From Actinomadura nitritigenes (lineage in GTDB: Bacteria > Actinomycetota > Actinomycetes > Streptosporangiales > Streptosporangiaceae): a DNA stretch of 64,000 nucleotides. Each line of letters starts with the position of its first letter. The first letter of the stretch is position 1. Below are positions 46,627 to 55,489 of this stretch, piece after piece. The notes beneath the pieces are model-generated. The model was not told the origin of the DNA and ran no database searches. It saw nothing but the letters and a program-made list of their open reading frames with translations. The DNA lies in NCBI RefSeq assembly GCF_017573545.1, contig NZ_JAGEOK010000044.1:1-64000 (forward strand), in the 5' to 3' direction. The position numbers and the translations under genes are program-made.

Positions 46627-46789
46627 GTCCGCCGCCGGTGCCGCCCCCATATCCCCTCAGGTGTGAGTTGCGGGTTCCCCGTGCAGGACGATGCGCGGCC
46701 GATCCCGCGCGGCGCAAGCTTCCATGCATGGAGTCGGTGCCGGGGAATGCGGAACCCTGGTGGACGAACCCGCCGCGGCGGCGACCGGC

Positions 46790-46990
46790 GGGACGCGCCG
46801 GCGGGTGTGGTGCTCGATGACCGCGAACACGTACAGGCGGGCGCCGGTGAGGGTCACGGTCTCCAGGAAGCCGCACGTCAGCAGCGCCTCTGCCTGAGAA
46901 CTCAGGAAGTCGGCCCAGGTGGTGGAGGCGCGCTCGGGTGCCGGATCGATGTCGGCGTCGTTGAGGATCTGCCAGACGTGGAAGGCACCA
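46790..46990 (-). pseudogene. Rve-type (integrase-core) transposase remnant, copy 1
   Basis: Leftward, one frame reads HVWQILNDADIDPAPERAST and TWADFLSSQAEALLTCGFLE, then TVTLTGARLYVFAVIEHHTR, the start of the catalytic core of an integrase-like transposase common in actinomycetes. The following conserved segment (AWVTQAARNL region) is lost. Flanks 46627-46790 and 46990-47309 show no other recognisable gene. A second copy of the same type is at 49505-49810 in the same orientation. Confidence 0.75.
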
Positions 46991-47309
46991 TGACGGTCGG
47001 TGGCCGACCCCGGAACCGTCCAAGCCCAGCACCACTGCCTGCCAGGCACTATCTCCCTCACATGCACGGACGTACTTTTCGGCACGCACAGCGTCAGCGC
47101 CCTGGGCCGGGATGACGGTCTCCAGCCCCTGAAGCCATCATGGGTCGCCGGTCTCACCGGCGGCTTCCGCCGCGGCCTTCAGCAGGCGGAGCAGCCAGTT
47201 TCGTAGAAGCCGGCAGGTCCGAGCCAGGTGCCGGGCGGCTGGTGTGCGCGTACCAGCGGGTGCAGCCGCGCGACCGGCAGCGCGTCCAGCCCGGCCGCGG
47301 AATGCCGAG

Positions 47310-47921
47310 TCAACTTGATACTTCGTCCCGTCGCCGGTCATCGCCGGTTGTGGCGGGGATGGCGTTGTCGATGAGGACGGCGGCGATGGCGGCGGCGACC
47401 GGGAAGGCGTCGGCGTCGAGGACCCGGGTGCGGGCCGCGGCGCCGTCGATGAGCAGCGCGAGCTGCTCGCCGAGCTGCTCAGGGTCGGCGGCGCCGGCTT
47501 CGCGGGCGGTGTCGGCGAGGCGCGCGGCGACGGCCTTCTTGTAGTCGCGTGCGTACTGGGATGCGGGGTGCTGGGGGTCGTGGAGTTCGACGGCGGCGGC
47601 GATGTAGGGGCACAGGGGGGTGCCTGGGGGGATGTCGAAGGCGGCGAGGAGCCGTTCGCGAGGCGTGAGGTCGGTGCGGTCGAACACGCCGGACAGAACG
47701 GAGGGGTCGAACCGGCGCAGGTACTCGGCGACGAGTTCGTCCTTGCCGGTGAAGTGCTGGTAGGCCGTGCGCTTGGACACCTGGGCCGCCGCGCAGAGCT
47801 GGTCCATGCCGGTGCGGTTGATGCCCTGCTTGCGGAACAGCTGCTGGGACGCGCTGAGGATGCGCTCCCGGGCGCCCCGGCCGCGGCGGCGGCCCGTGGG
47901 GCCCTTCTCCAACTCCGTCAT
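47310..47921 (-). CDS. TetR-family regulator
   Basis: The 203-residue protein has a TetR HTH (TGMDQLCAAAQVSKRTAYQH, then FTGKDELVAEYLRRFD) and a ligand domain resembling the TetR_C_33-like group that controls oxidoreductase genes. ATG 47921 is chosen from several upstream starts as it gives the standard N-terminal length (MTELEKGPTGRRRGRGARER). Divergent from an SDR and an F420-type oxidoreductase gene; repeats in the gap are probable binding sites. Confidence 0.92.
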   Translation of the reverse strand: MTELEKGPTGRRRGRGARERILSASQQLFRKQGINRTGMDQLCAAAQVSKRTAYQHFTGKDELVAEYLRRFDPSVLSGVFDRTDLTPRERLLAAFDIPPGTPLCPYIAAAVELHDPQHPASQYARDYKKAVAARLADTAREAGAADPEQLGEQLALLIDGAAARTRVLDADAFPVAAAIAAVLIDNAIPATTGDDRRRDEVSS

Positions 47922-47951
47922 GGCTCCATGGTATCCCGGCCGGGTAACGCC

Positions 47952-48021
47952 CGGTGTACATAGTTGTGCCCCGGTCGCCCACCCGCTACGGTAAGCACAC
48001 AGATCGGTGTACATAACACCG
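47952..48021. promoter_or_regulatory. CGGTGTACATA direct repeats, one part of a palindrome
   Basis: CGGTGTACATA occurs at 47952-47962 and 48005-48015. The second continues to ACACCG, making the inverted repeat CGGTGT-N5-ACACCG at 48005-48021. The location between TetR and SDR genes suggests TetR operators. The related core CGGTGTA is also present upstream of the epoxide hydrolase at 49942. Confidence 0.55.
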
Positions 48022-48064
48022 TCACTCCAGGTGCGCACGGCACCACCGGCCCAAGGGAGCGACC

Positions 48065-48799
48065 ATGGGAAAGCTCGACGGCAAGGTAGCGGTCATCACC
48101 GGCGGCACCACCGGCATGGCACTGGCCGGCGCGAAGCTGTTCGTCGACGAGGGAGCGCACGTCTTCATCACCGGCCGCCGCCAGGACGTCCTGAACGAGG
48201 CCGTGAAGCAGATCGGCCGCAACGTCACCGGCGTCCAGGGCGACGCCTCCGACCTGGACGACCTGGACCGCCTGTACGACACCGTCAAGCGAGAGAAGGG
48301 AAGCCTCGACGTGCTGTGGGCCAGCGCCGGCGGGGGCGAGCCCGCCCCGCTCGGCGAGATCACCGAGGCCCAGTTCGACACCTGGTTCGGGCTCAACGCC
48401 CGCGGCACCCTGTTCACCGTCCAGAAGGCCCTCCCACTCTTCAACGACGGCGGCTCCATCCTCATGACCGGCTCCAACGCCTCCCTCGGCGCCTTCCCCG
48501 GCTGGAGCGTCTACGCCGGCAGCAAGGCCGTCCAGCAGGCCTGGGCCCGCGTCTGGCTCAACGAGCTCAAGGACCGCCGCATCCGCGTCAACGTCCTGAC
48601 CCCCGGCCAGGTCGCCACCGCCAAACAGGAAGAACTCTTCGACGAGGCCACCAAGCGCCAGTTCGAGTCCCTCATCCCCCGCGGCCAGATGGGCCGCCCC
48701 GACGAGATCGCCACAGCCGCCCTCTTCCTCGCCTCCGACGACTCCAGCTACGTCAACGGCATGGAACTCGTCGCCGACGGCGGCACCACCGCCACCTGA
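48065..48799 (+). CDS. Short-chain dehydrogenase/reductase
   Basis: The 244-residue SDR has the cofactor motif VAVITGGTTGMALAGAKLF, the Arg in FITGRR (NADP preference), catalytic Ser in ILMTGSNAS, YxxxK as SVYAGSKAV, and the C-terminal NGMELVADGG. It starts at ATG 48065 and is followed 33 bp later by an F420/NADP-type oxidoreductase gene in the same direction. The pair is probably controlled by the divergent TetR protein; substrate unknown. Confidence 0.95.
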   Translation: MGKLDGKVAVITGGTTGMALAGAKLFVDEGAHVFITGRRQDVLNEAVKQIGRNVTGVQGDASDLDDLDRLYDTVKREKGSLDVLWASAGGGEPAPLGEITEAQFDTWFGLNARGTLFTVQKALPLFNDGGSILMTGSNASLGAFPGWSVYAGSKAVQQAWARVWLNELKDRRIRVNVLTPGQVATAKQEELFDEATKRQFESLIPRGQMGRPDEIATAALFLASDDSSYVNGMELVADGGTTAT

Positions 48800-48832
48800 A
48801 CCGGACAACACACGACAAGGGCAGGACATCTC

Positions 48833-49468
48833 ATGAGCGACATCAGCATCATCGGCACCGGGAACATGGCCCGCACCATCGGCGCGCGGGCGGTAGCGGG
48901 CGGCAACACCGTCGAGGTCATGGGCCGCGATCAGTCCAAGGCCGCCGACCTGGCCAAGGCTCTCGGCGGCGGCACCACGACGGGAGAATGGGGCACCGCC
49001 CCGGCCGGGGACATCGTCATCATGGCCCTGTTGCACGACGGTGTCGTTCCCGTCGTCGCCCAATACGGAGACGCTCTCGCGGGCAAGGTCATCGTCGACA
49101 TCAGCAATCCCTTCAATCCCACGTTCGACGGGCTAGTCCACCGCGAGGAGACCTCGATCGCACAGGAAGTCGCCAAGGCGGCCCCGGCCGGCGCCAGCGT
49201 GGTGAAGGCGTTCAACACCATCTTCCGTCATGTCCTGGAGAAGGGCCGGCCCGACGTCTTCATCGCCGGCGATGATGCGCAGGCCAAGGCACGTGTGGAG
49301 GCATTCATCGAGAGCCTCGGGCTGCGCCCGCTGGACGTCGGCGGCCTGAAAATGGCGCACTGGCTGGAAGGAGCAGGCGTGGTCACGGTGGGCCTCGCCA
49401 ACCACGGGGTGGGGAACTTCGACTTCGCCCTCAGCATCACCGAACTCCCCGTCCGAGCGAACGGTTGA
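48833..49468 (+). CDS. NADPH:F420-type / NAD(P)-binding oxidoreductase
   Basis: The 211-residue protein has the glycine motif SIIGTGNMARTIGARAVAGG, EVMGRDQSKA, then VIMALLHDGVVPVVAQYGDA and GKVIVDISNPFNPTFDGLVH, matching the F420H2:NADP+ oxidoreductase/FNO-like family and related NAD-binding-10-type proteins; VVKAFNTIFRHVLEKGRPDV is also typical. It could move hydride between NADP(H) and F420 or a flavin for the upstream SDR. ATG 48833 follows the SDR stop by 33 bp. Confidence 0.9.
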   Translation: MSDISIIGTGNMARTIGARAVAGGNTVEVMGRDQSKAADLAKALGGGTTTGEWGTAPAGDIVIMALLHDGVVPVVAQYGDALAGKVIVDISNPFNPTFDGLVHREETSIAQEVAKAAPAGASVVKAFNTIFRHVLEKGRPDVFIAGDDAQAKARVEAFIESLGLRPLDVGGLKMAHWLEGAGVVTVGLANHGVGNFDFALSITELPVRANG

Positions 49469-49504
49469 CGGGTCACCGAAAGGACTCGCCAAGTGAGCCC
49501 GTGG

Positions 49505-49810
49505 CGAATCGGGGGGGTAGCGTCCTGCACGCGGACCATGAACCGCGCCCCGCAGCCGGCGCCCTCCAAGTCCACGACAGGTTCCACGCCGCCCGCGTCA
49601 CCCACGCTGCGGTCGGATGAGCGGTGGCGCCCGAGACTCGGACGCGGCGGGTGTGATGTTCGATGACCGGCAGCAGGTTGCATGCGGGCGCCGGTGAGGG
49701 TCGTGGTCTCCAGGTAGTCATATGCCAGCAAGGCCTCGGCCTGCGAGCGCAGGAAACCGGCCCGGGCGGTGGCGGAACGTTCGACGCCGAGGATGCGATC
49801 GCGCGTCACG
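49505..49810 (-). pseudogene. Rve-type transposase remnant, copy 2
   Basis: Leftward frames give GFLRSQAEALLAYDYLETTT (LTGARM) and then, after a frameshift and short deletion, TAAWVTRAAWNLSWTWR and GCGARFMVRVQDAT, parts of the same integrase core as copy 1 (46790-46990), and in the same orientation. No start and no complete DDE set remain. Together the copies flank the TetR/SDR/F420-type genes. Confidence 0.7.
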
Positions 49811-49857
49811 TTCATCGAGCGCATACGGGAGAATTCGGTGGGCGTTATACCATTGTT

Positions 49858-49902
49858 GCACGCCGGTGTAAAATTAATCCCACTGCACACCGGTGTGCAG
49901 TG
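49858..49902. promoter_or_regulatory. 22-bp perfect palindrome upstream of epoxide hydrolase
   Basis: Positions 49881-49902 are a perfect palindrome with 11-bp arms (left arm CACTGCACACC, centre CCGG). A degenerate copy TGCACGCCGGTGTA lies at 49858-49870. The end of the palindrome is 39 bp before the ATG at 49942. It looks like the operator of a TetR or MarR regulator; the CGGTGT core is shared with the sites at 47952-48021. Confidence 0.6.
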
Positions 49903-49941
49903 GAGAATTGCGCTGCACTTCGAGCTCAGGAGAAGAAGGAA

Positions 49942-51105
49942 ATGACCACACCGACGCCGCCGACCTCGCCCCTCATCCGCCCGTTCACTGTCTCGATCCC
50001 CGATTCGGAGATCGACGACCTGAAGCAGCGACTGGCCAGAACTCGATGGCCGGATCCGGAAACGGTGGGCGACTGGTCGCAAGGAGTCCGCGTAGAGAAC
50101 GCCAGATCTCTGGTCCACTACTGGGAGCGCAGCTACGACTGGCGGCGCTTCGAGTCCGAGCTCAATCGCCTCCCCCAATTCCTGACCGAGATTGACGGGC
50201 TGGACATCCACTTCATCCACGTCAGGTCCAAGAATCCCGACGCGATGCCGCTGATACTCACGCACGGATGGCCGGGCTCGATCGTCGAGTTCCTGAAGCT
50301 GATCGGCCCGCTGACCGATCCGGTTTCGTTCGGAGGAGACGCCGCCGATTCATTCGACGTCGTCGTCCCATCGCTTCCCGGGTTCGGGTTCTCCCAGAAG
50401 CCAACGGAGACCGGGTGGACCGTATCGCGCATCGCAAGCGCCTGGGTGGAGCTGATGCGGCGTCTCGGCTACAGGAGATGGGCCGCGCAGGGCGGCGATT
50501 GGGGTGCCGTCGTCACCACCGCCCTCGGGGCCATGCAACCTGAGGGGCTTCTCGGAATTCATCTGAACACCCAGTTCGCCTTTCCCGCGCAGATACCCGA
50601 CACCCTGTCGCCCGAACAGCGCCACGCCGTGGAGACCCTCGCCCTCTACACCGGCGAGCTCGGTGGATCGAACCACCTTCAGCGCACGAAGCCGGAGACC
50701 GTCGGATTCGCCCTGGCGGACTCCCCCGCCGGTCAGGCAGCCTGGATCTACGAGAAGTTCCAGTCCAAGACCGACAACCGCGGGCTCGCCGAGGACACCC
50801 TCAGCATGGATGACATGCTCGACGCGATATCCCTCTACTGGTTCACCAACAGCGCAGCGTCGTCCGGCCGCATCTACTGGGAGAACAAATCGGGTACTTT
50901 CGCCGGCCCGAAGCTGACGATTCCGGTCGCGGTGACCGTCTTCCCGAGGGACATTCCACGCCTGCCACGAAGCTGGATCGAAGACACCTACAGCAATCTG
51001 ATCCACTACGGCGAGGCCGACAAGGGCGGGCACTTCGCGGCCTTGGAACAGCCCGAGATCCTGGTCAACGAGATCCGCACCGGCCTGCGCACTCTTCGTT
51101 CCTGA
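49942..51105 (+). CDS. Epoxide hydrolase (EHN plus alpha/beta-hydrolase)
   Basis: The 387-residue protein has the EHN domain (SIPDSEIDDLKQRLARTRWP), oxyanion HGWP in LILTHGWPGSIVEFL, nucleophile Asp186 in QGGDWGAVVT, and catalytic His in DKGGHFAALEQP. AGGAGAAGAAGG precedes ATG 49942; the longer frame upstream runs through operator sequence. It is similar in length and layout to the enzyme at 37857-39008. Controlled from a strong palindromic operator, it is probably an inducible detoxification or catabolic enzyme. Confidence 0.95.
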   Translation: MTTPTPPTSPLIRPFTVSIPDSEIDDLKQRLARTRWPDPETVGDWSQGVRVENARSLVHYWERSYDWRRFESELNRLPQFLTEIDGLDIHFIHVRSKNPDAMPLILTHGWPGSIVEFLKLIGPLTDPVSFGGDAADSFDVVVPSLPGFGFSQKPTETGWTVSRIASAWVELMRRLGYRRWAAQGGDWGAVVTTALGAMQPEGLLGIHLNTQFAFPAQIPDTLSPEQRHAVETLALYTGELGGSNHLQRTKPETVGFALADSPAGQAAWIYEKFQSKTDNRGLAEDTLSMDDMLDAISLYWFTNSAASSGRIYWENKSGTFAGPKLTIPVAVTVFPRDIPRLPRSWIEDTYSNLIHYGEADKGGHFAALEQPEILVNEIRTGLRTLRS

Positions 51106-51446
51106 CGCCCTGGCTCCTTGAAAGGAGACGTCGCTGGTCCCCCTGATCGCCGTGATCAACGCGACAACCGCCTCAACGTGATCGTCCGCCGCCCCGGCGG
51201 CTCCTGCCAGCCCGGCGAGTCCGCCGCCCTGGCCAACTGCGCGGCCGGGCCCCGAGTCGGTGAAGTCGGGGCCATCTCCGTGCTCGGGGCCTTCGTTCCA
51301 CGCGCGGCGTGGCATATCGCCGTGTGACTCCGGAAACGCCGATCGACCCGGCCGATGACCGGACGAGTGCGGTCGTCCGACGACCACGCCGGTGGGTGCG
51401 GTCTCCCGTACCGTTCTCGACGGAACCGACCAGAAGGAGCCTTCCC
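51106..51446. other. Intergenic region without a clear gene
   Basis: The strongest element is the ribosome site AAGGAG before the gene at 51447. A + frame (MKGDVAGPP...) has no family likeness and atypical composition; I do not call it. Confidence 0.4.
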
Positions 51447-52763
51447 ATGGATGAGGACGAGCAGTCCCCGTCCGCGGTGACCGGACCGGCGTCCGCGCCC
51501 GTCCGGACGCCACGGCGTAGATGGCCGGCGAGGGCGATCGCCGTGTTGGGGGGCGTCCTTGCGGTGGTGCTCGTGGCGGGCGCGGGCCTGTGGTGGTTCA
51601 GCCCCTGGGAGCGCATGACGGGTCTGCACGGTGCGCCGCCGAAGGCGGTGGGCGGAGTCCCGTCCGAGGGGGCGCGGCGCTTCGGGGACGTCCTGGATCC
51701 GGTGCTCGCGGCGGGCGCGGTGGTGGAGAAGCACGGTCGGGGGGTGCGGGCCGTCGACCTGGCCGGCGGCCGCACGTGGTGGAACCTGAGCAGGCCGGGG
51801 CGGGCGAGCGTCGCCTCGGTGTGGAAGGTGGACGGCAGGCGCGTCGCCGTCGTGTGGAGCGACCGCCGTCTCACCGTCGTCGACGTGCCGTCCGGCCACC
51901 GCACGCATGTCGAGCTGCCGAACCGGTCCGCGGCCGCGCACCTCATGAGCTCCGAGAAGGTGCACGTCGAGGCCGGCGGGCTCACCGGCCTGGACGGGCG
52001 CCTGCTCGTGGCCGCCGTTCAGGACCGCGAAGTCGATGCCTACGACGCTTCGTCGGGCCGGCGGGCGTGGACGCGGCAGGCGCCTCGAAACTGCTTCTAC
52101 CAGGACGCGGTGCAGGACGGCATCGAGGTCCAGACCGGGTTGCTGTCGCTGGACGTCGACTGCTTGGAGTACGGCGGCCAAGCGGCGGACTACACCTACA
52201 GCACTCTGCTCGCCCCGTCCGGTCAGCCGCTCCAGGGCTTCGAGCATTTCCCCGGCGGTTCGCTGCTACCGGCCGGTGAGCACGAGCTCCTGCAGGACAA
52301 GCAGGACGGCGACGTGAGGAGTCACGGCTACCGGCTGATCGACTCACGGTCGGGGCGGCCGTTGTGGCGTGTCCGCCAATGGTCGTCCCAGGGCGGGACG
52401 GACGCCGTGACCGCGGCCGCCGGCCTGGTGGTGGTCACCGATCAGGAAGGCGGGCAGGTCGCGTTGTACCGCGCCATCGACGGGCGACTGCTATGGCGGC
52501 GCGAACTCGGCGACTCGGTCCTCTTGCAGGCCGGCATGGTGGTCGCCGGCCGGGTACGCGTCATCGAGAAGGAGCCGCGTCCGGTTAAGGTGCTCACCTT
52601 CAGCGCGACGGGTGGGGACGCGGGGCAGCAGGAACTTCCGATGTTCGAGGGCGCCGGTTCCCCGGTACTGGCGGGAGGGGCGTACGGGACCCTCGTGGTC
52701 GCGGATTACCCCGGAGCGGACGGTGCCACCCGCCCCTCCGTACTTCTCACCGACGGCCACTGA
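51447..52763 (+). CDS. Membrane-anchored PQQ-like beta-propeller protein
   Basis: The 438-residue protein has a short cytoplasmic N-terminus (VRTPRRRWPARA), one membrane helix (IAVLGGVLAVVLVAGAGLWW) and an exterior domain of repeated blade-like units (GVRAVDLAGGRTWWNLSRPG; YDASSGRRAWTRQA; RLIDSRSGRPLWRV; LYRAIDGRLLWRRELGDS), each with the D-x-x-x-G-x-x-x-W pattern of PQQ-like propellers. No PQQ-dehydrogenase catalytic motif is visible. AAGGAG lies 7-8 nt before the ATG. The family is usually of unknown, envelope-related function; it has its own terminator. Confidence 0.85.
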   Translation: MDEDEQSPSAVTGPASAPVRTPRRRWPARAIAVLGGVLAVVLVAGAGLWWFSPWERMTGLHGAPPKAVGGVPSEGARRFGDVLDPVLAAGAVVEKHGRGVRAVDLAGGRTWWNLSRPGRASVASVWKVDGRRVAVVWSDRRLTVVDVPSGHRTHVELPNRSAAAHLMSSEKVHVEAGGLTGLDGRLLVAAVQDREVDAYDASSGRRAWTRQAPRNCFYQDAVQDGIEVQTGLLSLDVDCLEYGGQAADYTYSTLLAPSGQPLQGFEHFPGGSLLPAGEHELLQDKQDGDVRSHGYRLIDSRSGRPLWRVRQWSSQGGTDAVTAAAGLVVVTDQEGGQVALYRAIDGRLLWRRELGDSVLLQAGMVVAGRVRVIEKEPRPVKVLTFSATGGDAGQQELPMFEGAGSPVLAGGAYGTLVVADYPGADGATRPSVLLTDGH

Positions 52764-52826
52764 TCACGGCGATCGGCATTGGAAGGCGCGCCGTCGAGAC
52801 CAAACCCCAGGGCGCGGGAGGTGAAC

Positions 52827-52854
52827 GAGCCCGGTCGCCAAAGCGGCCGGGCTC
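52827..52854 (+). terminator. Rho-independent-like hairpin after the propeller gene
   Basis: GAGCCCGGTCGC pairs with GCGGCCGGGCTC (one G-T wobble) around CAAA, 64 bp after the stop at 52763, followed by CTTCGT. Good stem strength, no long T-run. Confidence 0.7.
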
Positions 52855-53222
52855 CTTCGTGCACGGCGGGGCCCGGGAGGCCGTGAACAATGAGAGGTCC
52901 TTCTCGGCGGGCGCGGCCAAAAAGGTCGCTCCCTCGCCCAAATCGCCGCCGGCCTCGGACCGATCACCTGTAATGACCCGAGATCGCATCCAGCCAAGGT
53001 CTTCGGACTAGTTCTCGGCAGGCGCGGGGCGGGGCCTTAGACGGCGGCCGCGAAGTTCCGCTAAGCGTCCTTACTCAACGCGAAGCTAGGGCGCCCCTGA
53101 CAGGGAGCGGTGGTCAGCGCAGCGCGGCAGCGTTGAGGGGCTGCGGTGAGCTCACCGTAAACGGTGGTCACCGCCTCGCCGCCTCGGTCGTCCAGGAAGT
53201 TGCGTGCCGGGGATCTTTCGGG
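52855..53222. other. Intergenic region with two adjacent CGGTG...CACCG palindromes
   Basis: No gene was found. CGGTGAGCTCACCG at 53144-53157 is a perfect 14-bp palindrome and CGGTGGTCACCG at 53162-53173 follows 4 bp later. They lie between the propeller gene and the convergent end of the ring-cleavage operon. They may serve as a protein-binding site or a weak bidirectional terminator. Confidence 0.4.
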
Positions 53223-54488
53223 TCAGCGGCGGCCGTCCTCGGAGTCCATCGCTCCCGCGATGCCCTTTGTCAACTCCACAACGTCACCCGCGCCGTCCAG
53301 GGTGAGGCACCTGGTGCTCCAGTCGCTGAGGCGCCCCGCCGTCAGGCTCTCGAACTTGCCGAGCACGGCCTCCGTGGTGAGGGGACGCGCCGGAGAGCCC
53401 AAGGCGTCCACGATTCGCCGCGAGGTCTCGCCGGAGGGGGTCCTGACCGTCACCGTGGCCGCCCAGTGGTCGGGAAGCAGGGCGTCGAGGCTCGCGTCCG
53501 GGGCCAGGGTCACCGGGGGGACCTCGTCGTGGAGGCGGGCGCGGCGGTAGACCGCGACGCTCTCCGGGTGGCCGGAGAGGGCGGCGGCCACGGCGAAGGC
53601 CGCTCCGGCGGACGCCTCGGCCGGTCCGGGCACTTCCCTGTCCGCGTGCACGAAGGACAGCAGAGCGGGCGGCAGGGCCACCTCGACGTGCGTGGCGGCG
53701 CCCGTGTCCATCGCGAGGAGGGCATCGATCGCCGCATGCAGCGGCCGGGCGCACGGGTACGCCTTGATACCGCAATGTTCCAGGTGGACACCACGACCGG
53801 GACTCGACGCGCCGGGATGCCGGCCCAGCGCCAGGGCCGCCGGACGGTCGAGGAGCGTCCCGCTTCCGGTGGCCCCGGCGCGGGCCAGGTAGGCCGCCTC
53901 GACGCCGTCCGCCGCGGCTCGGCCCGGAAGCAGGTAGTGGGCCTCTCCGAAGGAGTCGGCCGACAGCAGCCCGCCGAGGCCGGCCGATGCCAGGGCCAGG
54001 GCCGACGCCGTCTGCTCTTCGTCCAGTTCGAGCAGTACCGCTGTCGCGGCCGCGGCACCGAGGGAGCCGAACAGGGCGGTCGGCCACCAGCCGGAGGCGT
54101 AGAGTTCCGCTCCTCCGAACCGGAGACCGGCCTCCACCACCGCCTCGTAGCCGGCGATCACGGCGTCGAGCACCGCGCGTCCCGGACGCCGCTCCTGCCC
54201 GGCCACCAGGAGCGCGGCCGGTACGACGACCGCCGCGGGCACGACGGCCGCGCCCGCGTGCAGCGCGTCGAACTCGTCCAGGTGCGCCTGGACCGACCAG
54301 CGCAGGATCCTCTCGCGCAGGCCGTCGCCGAAGTATCCGGCGGCGGTCACCGCGATGGGGTGGGTCGCGCCGGAGACCACGCACCCCGCGGTGTCCAGGA
54401 CGTGCAGGGCCGCGCGCCGCCGGGCCTCCCCCGTGGCCGCCCGGGGCGCGTGCAGCGCTCGGCGGGCCAGGCCGTGGACCGTGCTCAC
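53223..54488 (-). CDS. MmgE/PrpD family protein
   Basis: The 421-residue protein matches the MmgE/PrpD layout: N-terminal helical part (ALHVLDTAGCVVSGATHPIA), AALFGSLG-like helix bundle and later PCARPLHAAIDALLAM, followed by a C-terminal lid domain. The family includes 2-methylcitrate dehydratase, cis-aconitate decarboxylase and iminodisuccinate epimerase, so reaction cannot be fixed. GTG 54488 overlaps the preceding stop (GTGA) and is preferred to a long upstream frame. It is the last gene of the operon and probably acts on the ring-cleavage acid product. Confidence 0.88.
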   Translation of the reverse strand: MSTVHGLARRALHAPRAATGEARRRAALHVLDTAGCVVSGATHPIAVTAAGYFGDGLRERILRWSVQAHLDEFDALHAGAAVVPAAVVVPAALLVAGQERRPGRAVLDAVIAGYEAVVEAGLRFGGAELYASGWWPTALFGSLGAAAATAVLLELDEEQTASALALASAGLGGLLSADSFGEAHYLLPGRAAADGVEAAYLARAGATGSGTLLDRPAALALGRHPGASSPGRGVHLEHCGIKAYPCARPLHAAIDALLAMDTGAATHVEVALPPALLSFVHADREVPGPAEASAGAAFAVAAALSGHPESVAVYRRARLHDEVPPVTLAPDASLDALLPDHWAATVTVRTPSGETSRRIVDALGSPARPLTTEAVLGKFESLTAGRLSDWSTRCLTLDGAGDVVELTKGIAGAMDSEDGRR

Positions 54489-55489
54489 AGCCGGGGGAGG
54501 ACGTCGCCGCCGATGGCCTCGATGAGGTCGAGCGGCGGGTCGTAGGAGCCGACGTGCTGGAGGAAGACGGAGGAGGCGCCCGCGTCGAACGTCTCCTGGA
54601 GCCGGGCCGCGATCCGGTCGGCCGTGCCGATCAGGCAGAACGCCTCGGCGAAGGCGAGCGCGTCCGCGTCGGACACCCATCGGCCCGCGACCTTGACGGC
54701 CTGGTCCCAGTCCTCGGCGTGGACGAGGTCGGGATAGACCTCGTCCACCCGCTCCGGTACGGACAGGTCGATGCCCGCAAGGGCGAGGAAGGGCGCTCCC
54801 CCGTTCTGCGCGATCGAAGCGCAGATCGGTTTGAGCTTGCGGGCGGCGGCGGCGACGTCATCGGTCACCTCGCAGAACGCCGAGACCGTCAGCGGCACGT
54901 CGCTCTGGCGTCCGGCCTCCCGCGCGCCCTGCCGGACCTGCTCGGTCGCGGAGGCGAGGGTTTCGGGTGAGACGCCGCTGAGAAGGACCACACCGTCTGC
55001 GACCGCCCCCGCGAGGCGCAGATTGCGCGGACCGCTCGCGGCAAGGTGGACCGGAATGGACGGCGCCGGATCGCGCAGCCTGGAGCGCACCGTGCCGTAG
55101 TCCCACTCGTCTCCGGCGAGCAGCGCCCGGATCTGTGCCAGCGCCTCGGTCAGTTCCGCGCGGGTACTGGCCCGCCGCCCGATGGGGACGACGGAGCTGT
55201 TCCCGACTCCGAGTCCGAGGGTGAACCGGCCGGGCGCCAGTTCCGCGACGGTCCGCGCCGCGGACGCGACCACCGACGGGTGCCGGGTCGCCACGTTCGT
55301 GACGGCCGTTCCGAGGCCGATGCGCTCGGTGCGCAGGGCGGTCACCGACAGGACGGAGAAGACGTCCCGCCACAACAGCTGGGAGTCGGGGAACCAGACC
55401 TGGTCGAAGCCCAGTTCCTCTGCCCGCGCCGCGACGGACGCGAGCCGGTCCGGGCGGTCGCAGGCGGGTATGCGGATGCCGACCTTCAC
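54485..55489 (-). CDS. LLM-class flavin-dependent oxidoreductase
   Basis: The 334-residue TIM-barrel protein (VKVGIRIPACDRPDRLASVA; ERIGLGTAVTNVATRHPSVV; GRFTLGLGVGNSSVV) matches luciferase-like monooxygenases and F420-dependent reductases such as the methylenetetrahydromethanopterin reductase group. GTG 55489 overlaps the hydrolase stop. In an aromatic-degradation operon it could hydroxylate or reduce a ring intermediate; FMN versus F420 use cannot be read from the sequence. Confidence 0.93.
   Translation of the reverse strand: MKVGIRIPACDRPDRLASVAARAEELGFDQVWFPDSQLLWRDVFSVLSVTALRTERIGLGTAVTNVATRHPSVVASAARTVAELAPGRFTLGLGVGNSSVVPIGRRASTRAELTEALAQIRALLAGDEWDYGTVRSRLRDPAPSIPVHLAASGPRNLRLAGAVADGVVLLSGVSPETLASATEQVRQGAREAGRQSDVPLTVSAFCEVTDDVAAAARKLKPICASIAQNGGAPFLALAGIDLSVPERVDEVYPDLVHAEDWDQAVKVAGRWVSDADALAFAEAFCLIGTADRIAARLQETFDAGASSVFLQHVGSYDPPLDLIEAIGGDVLPRL

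Noticed and set aside
51309..51446. N-terminal extension of the PQQ-like protein to 51309
   Set aside because: ATG 51447 has an ideal AAGGAG site and precedes the basic/transmembrane segment; the extension is not family-like.
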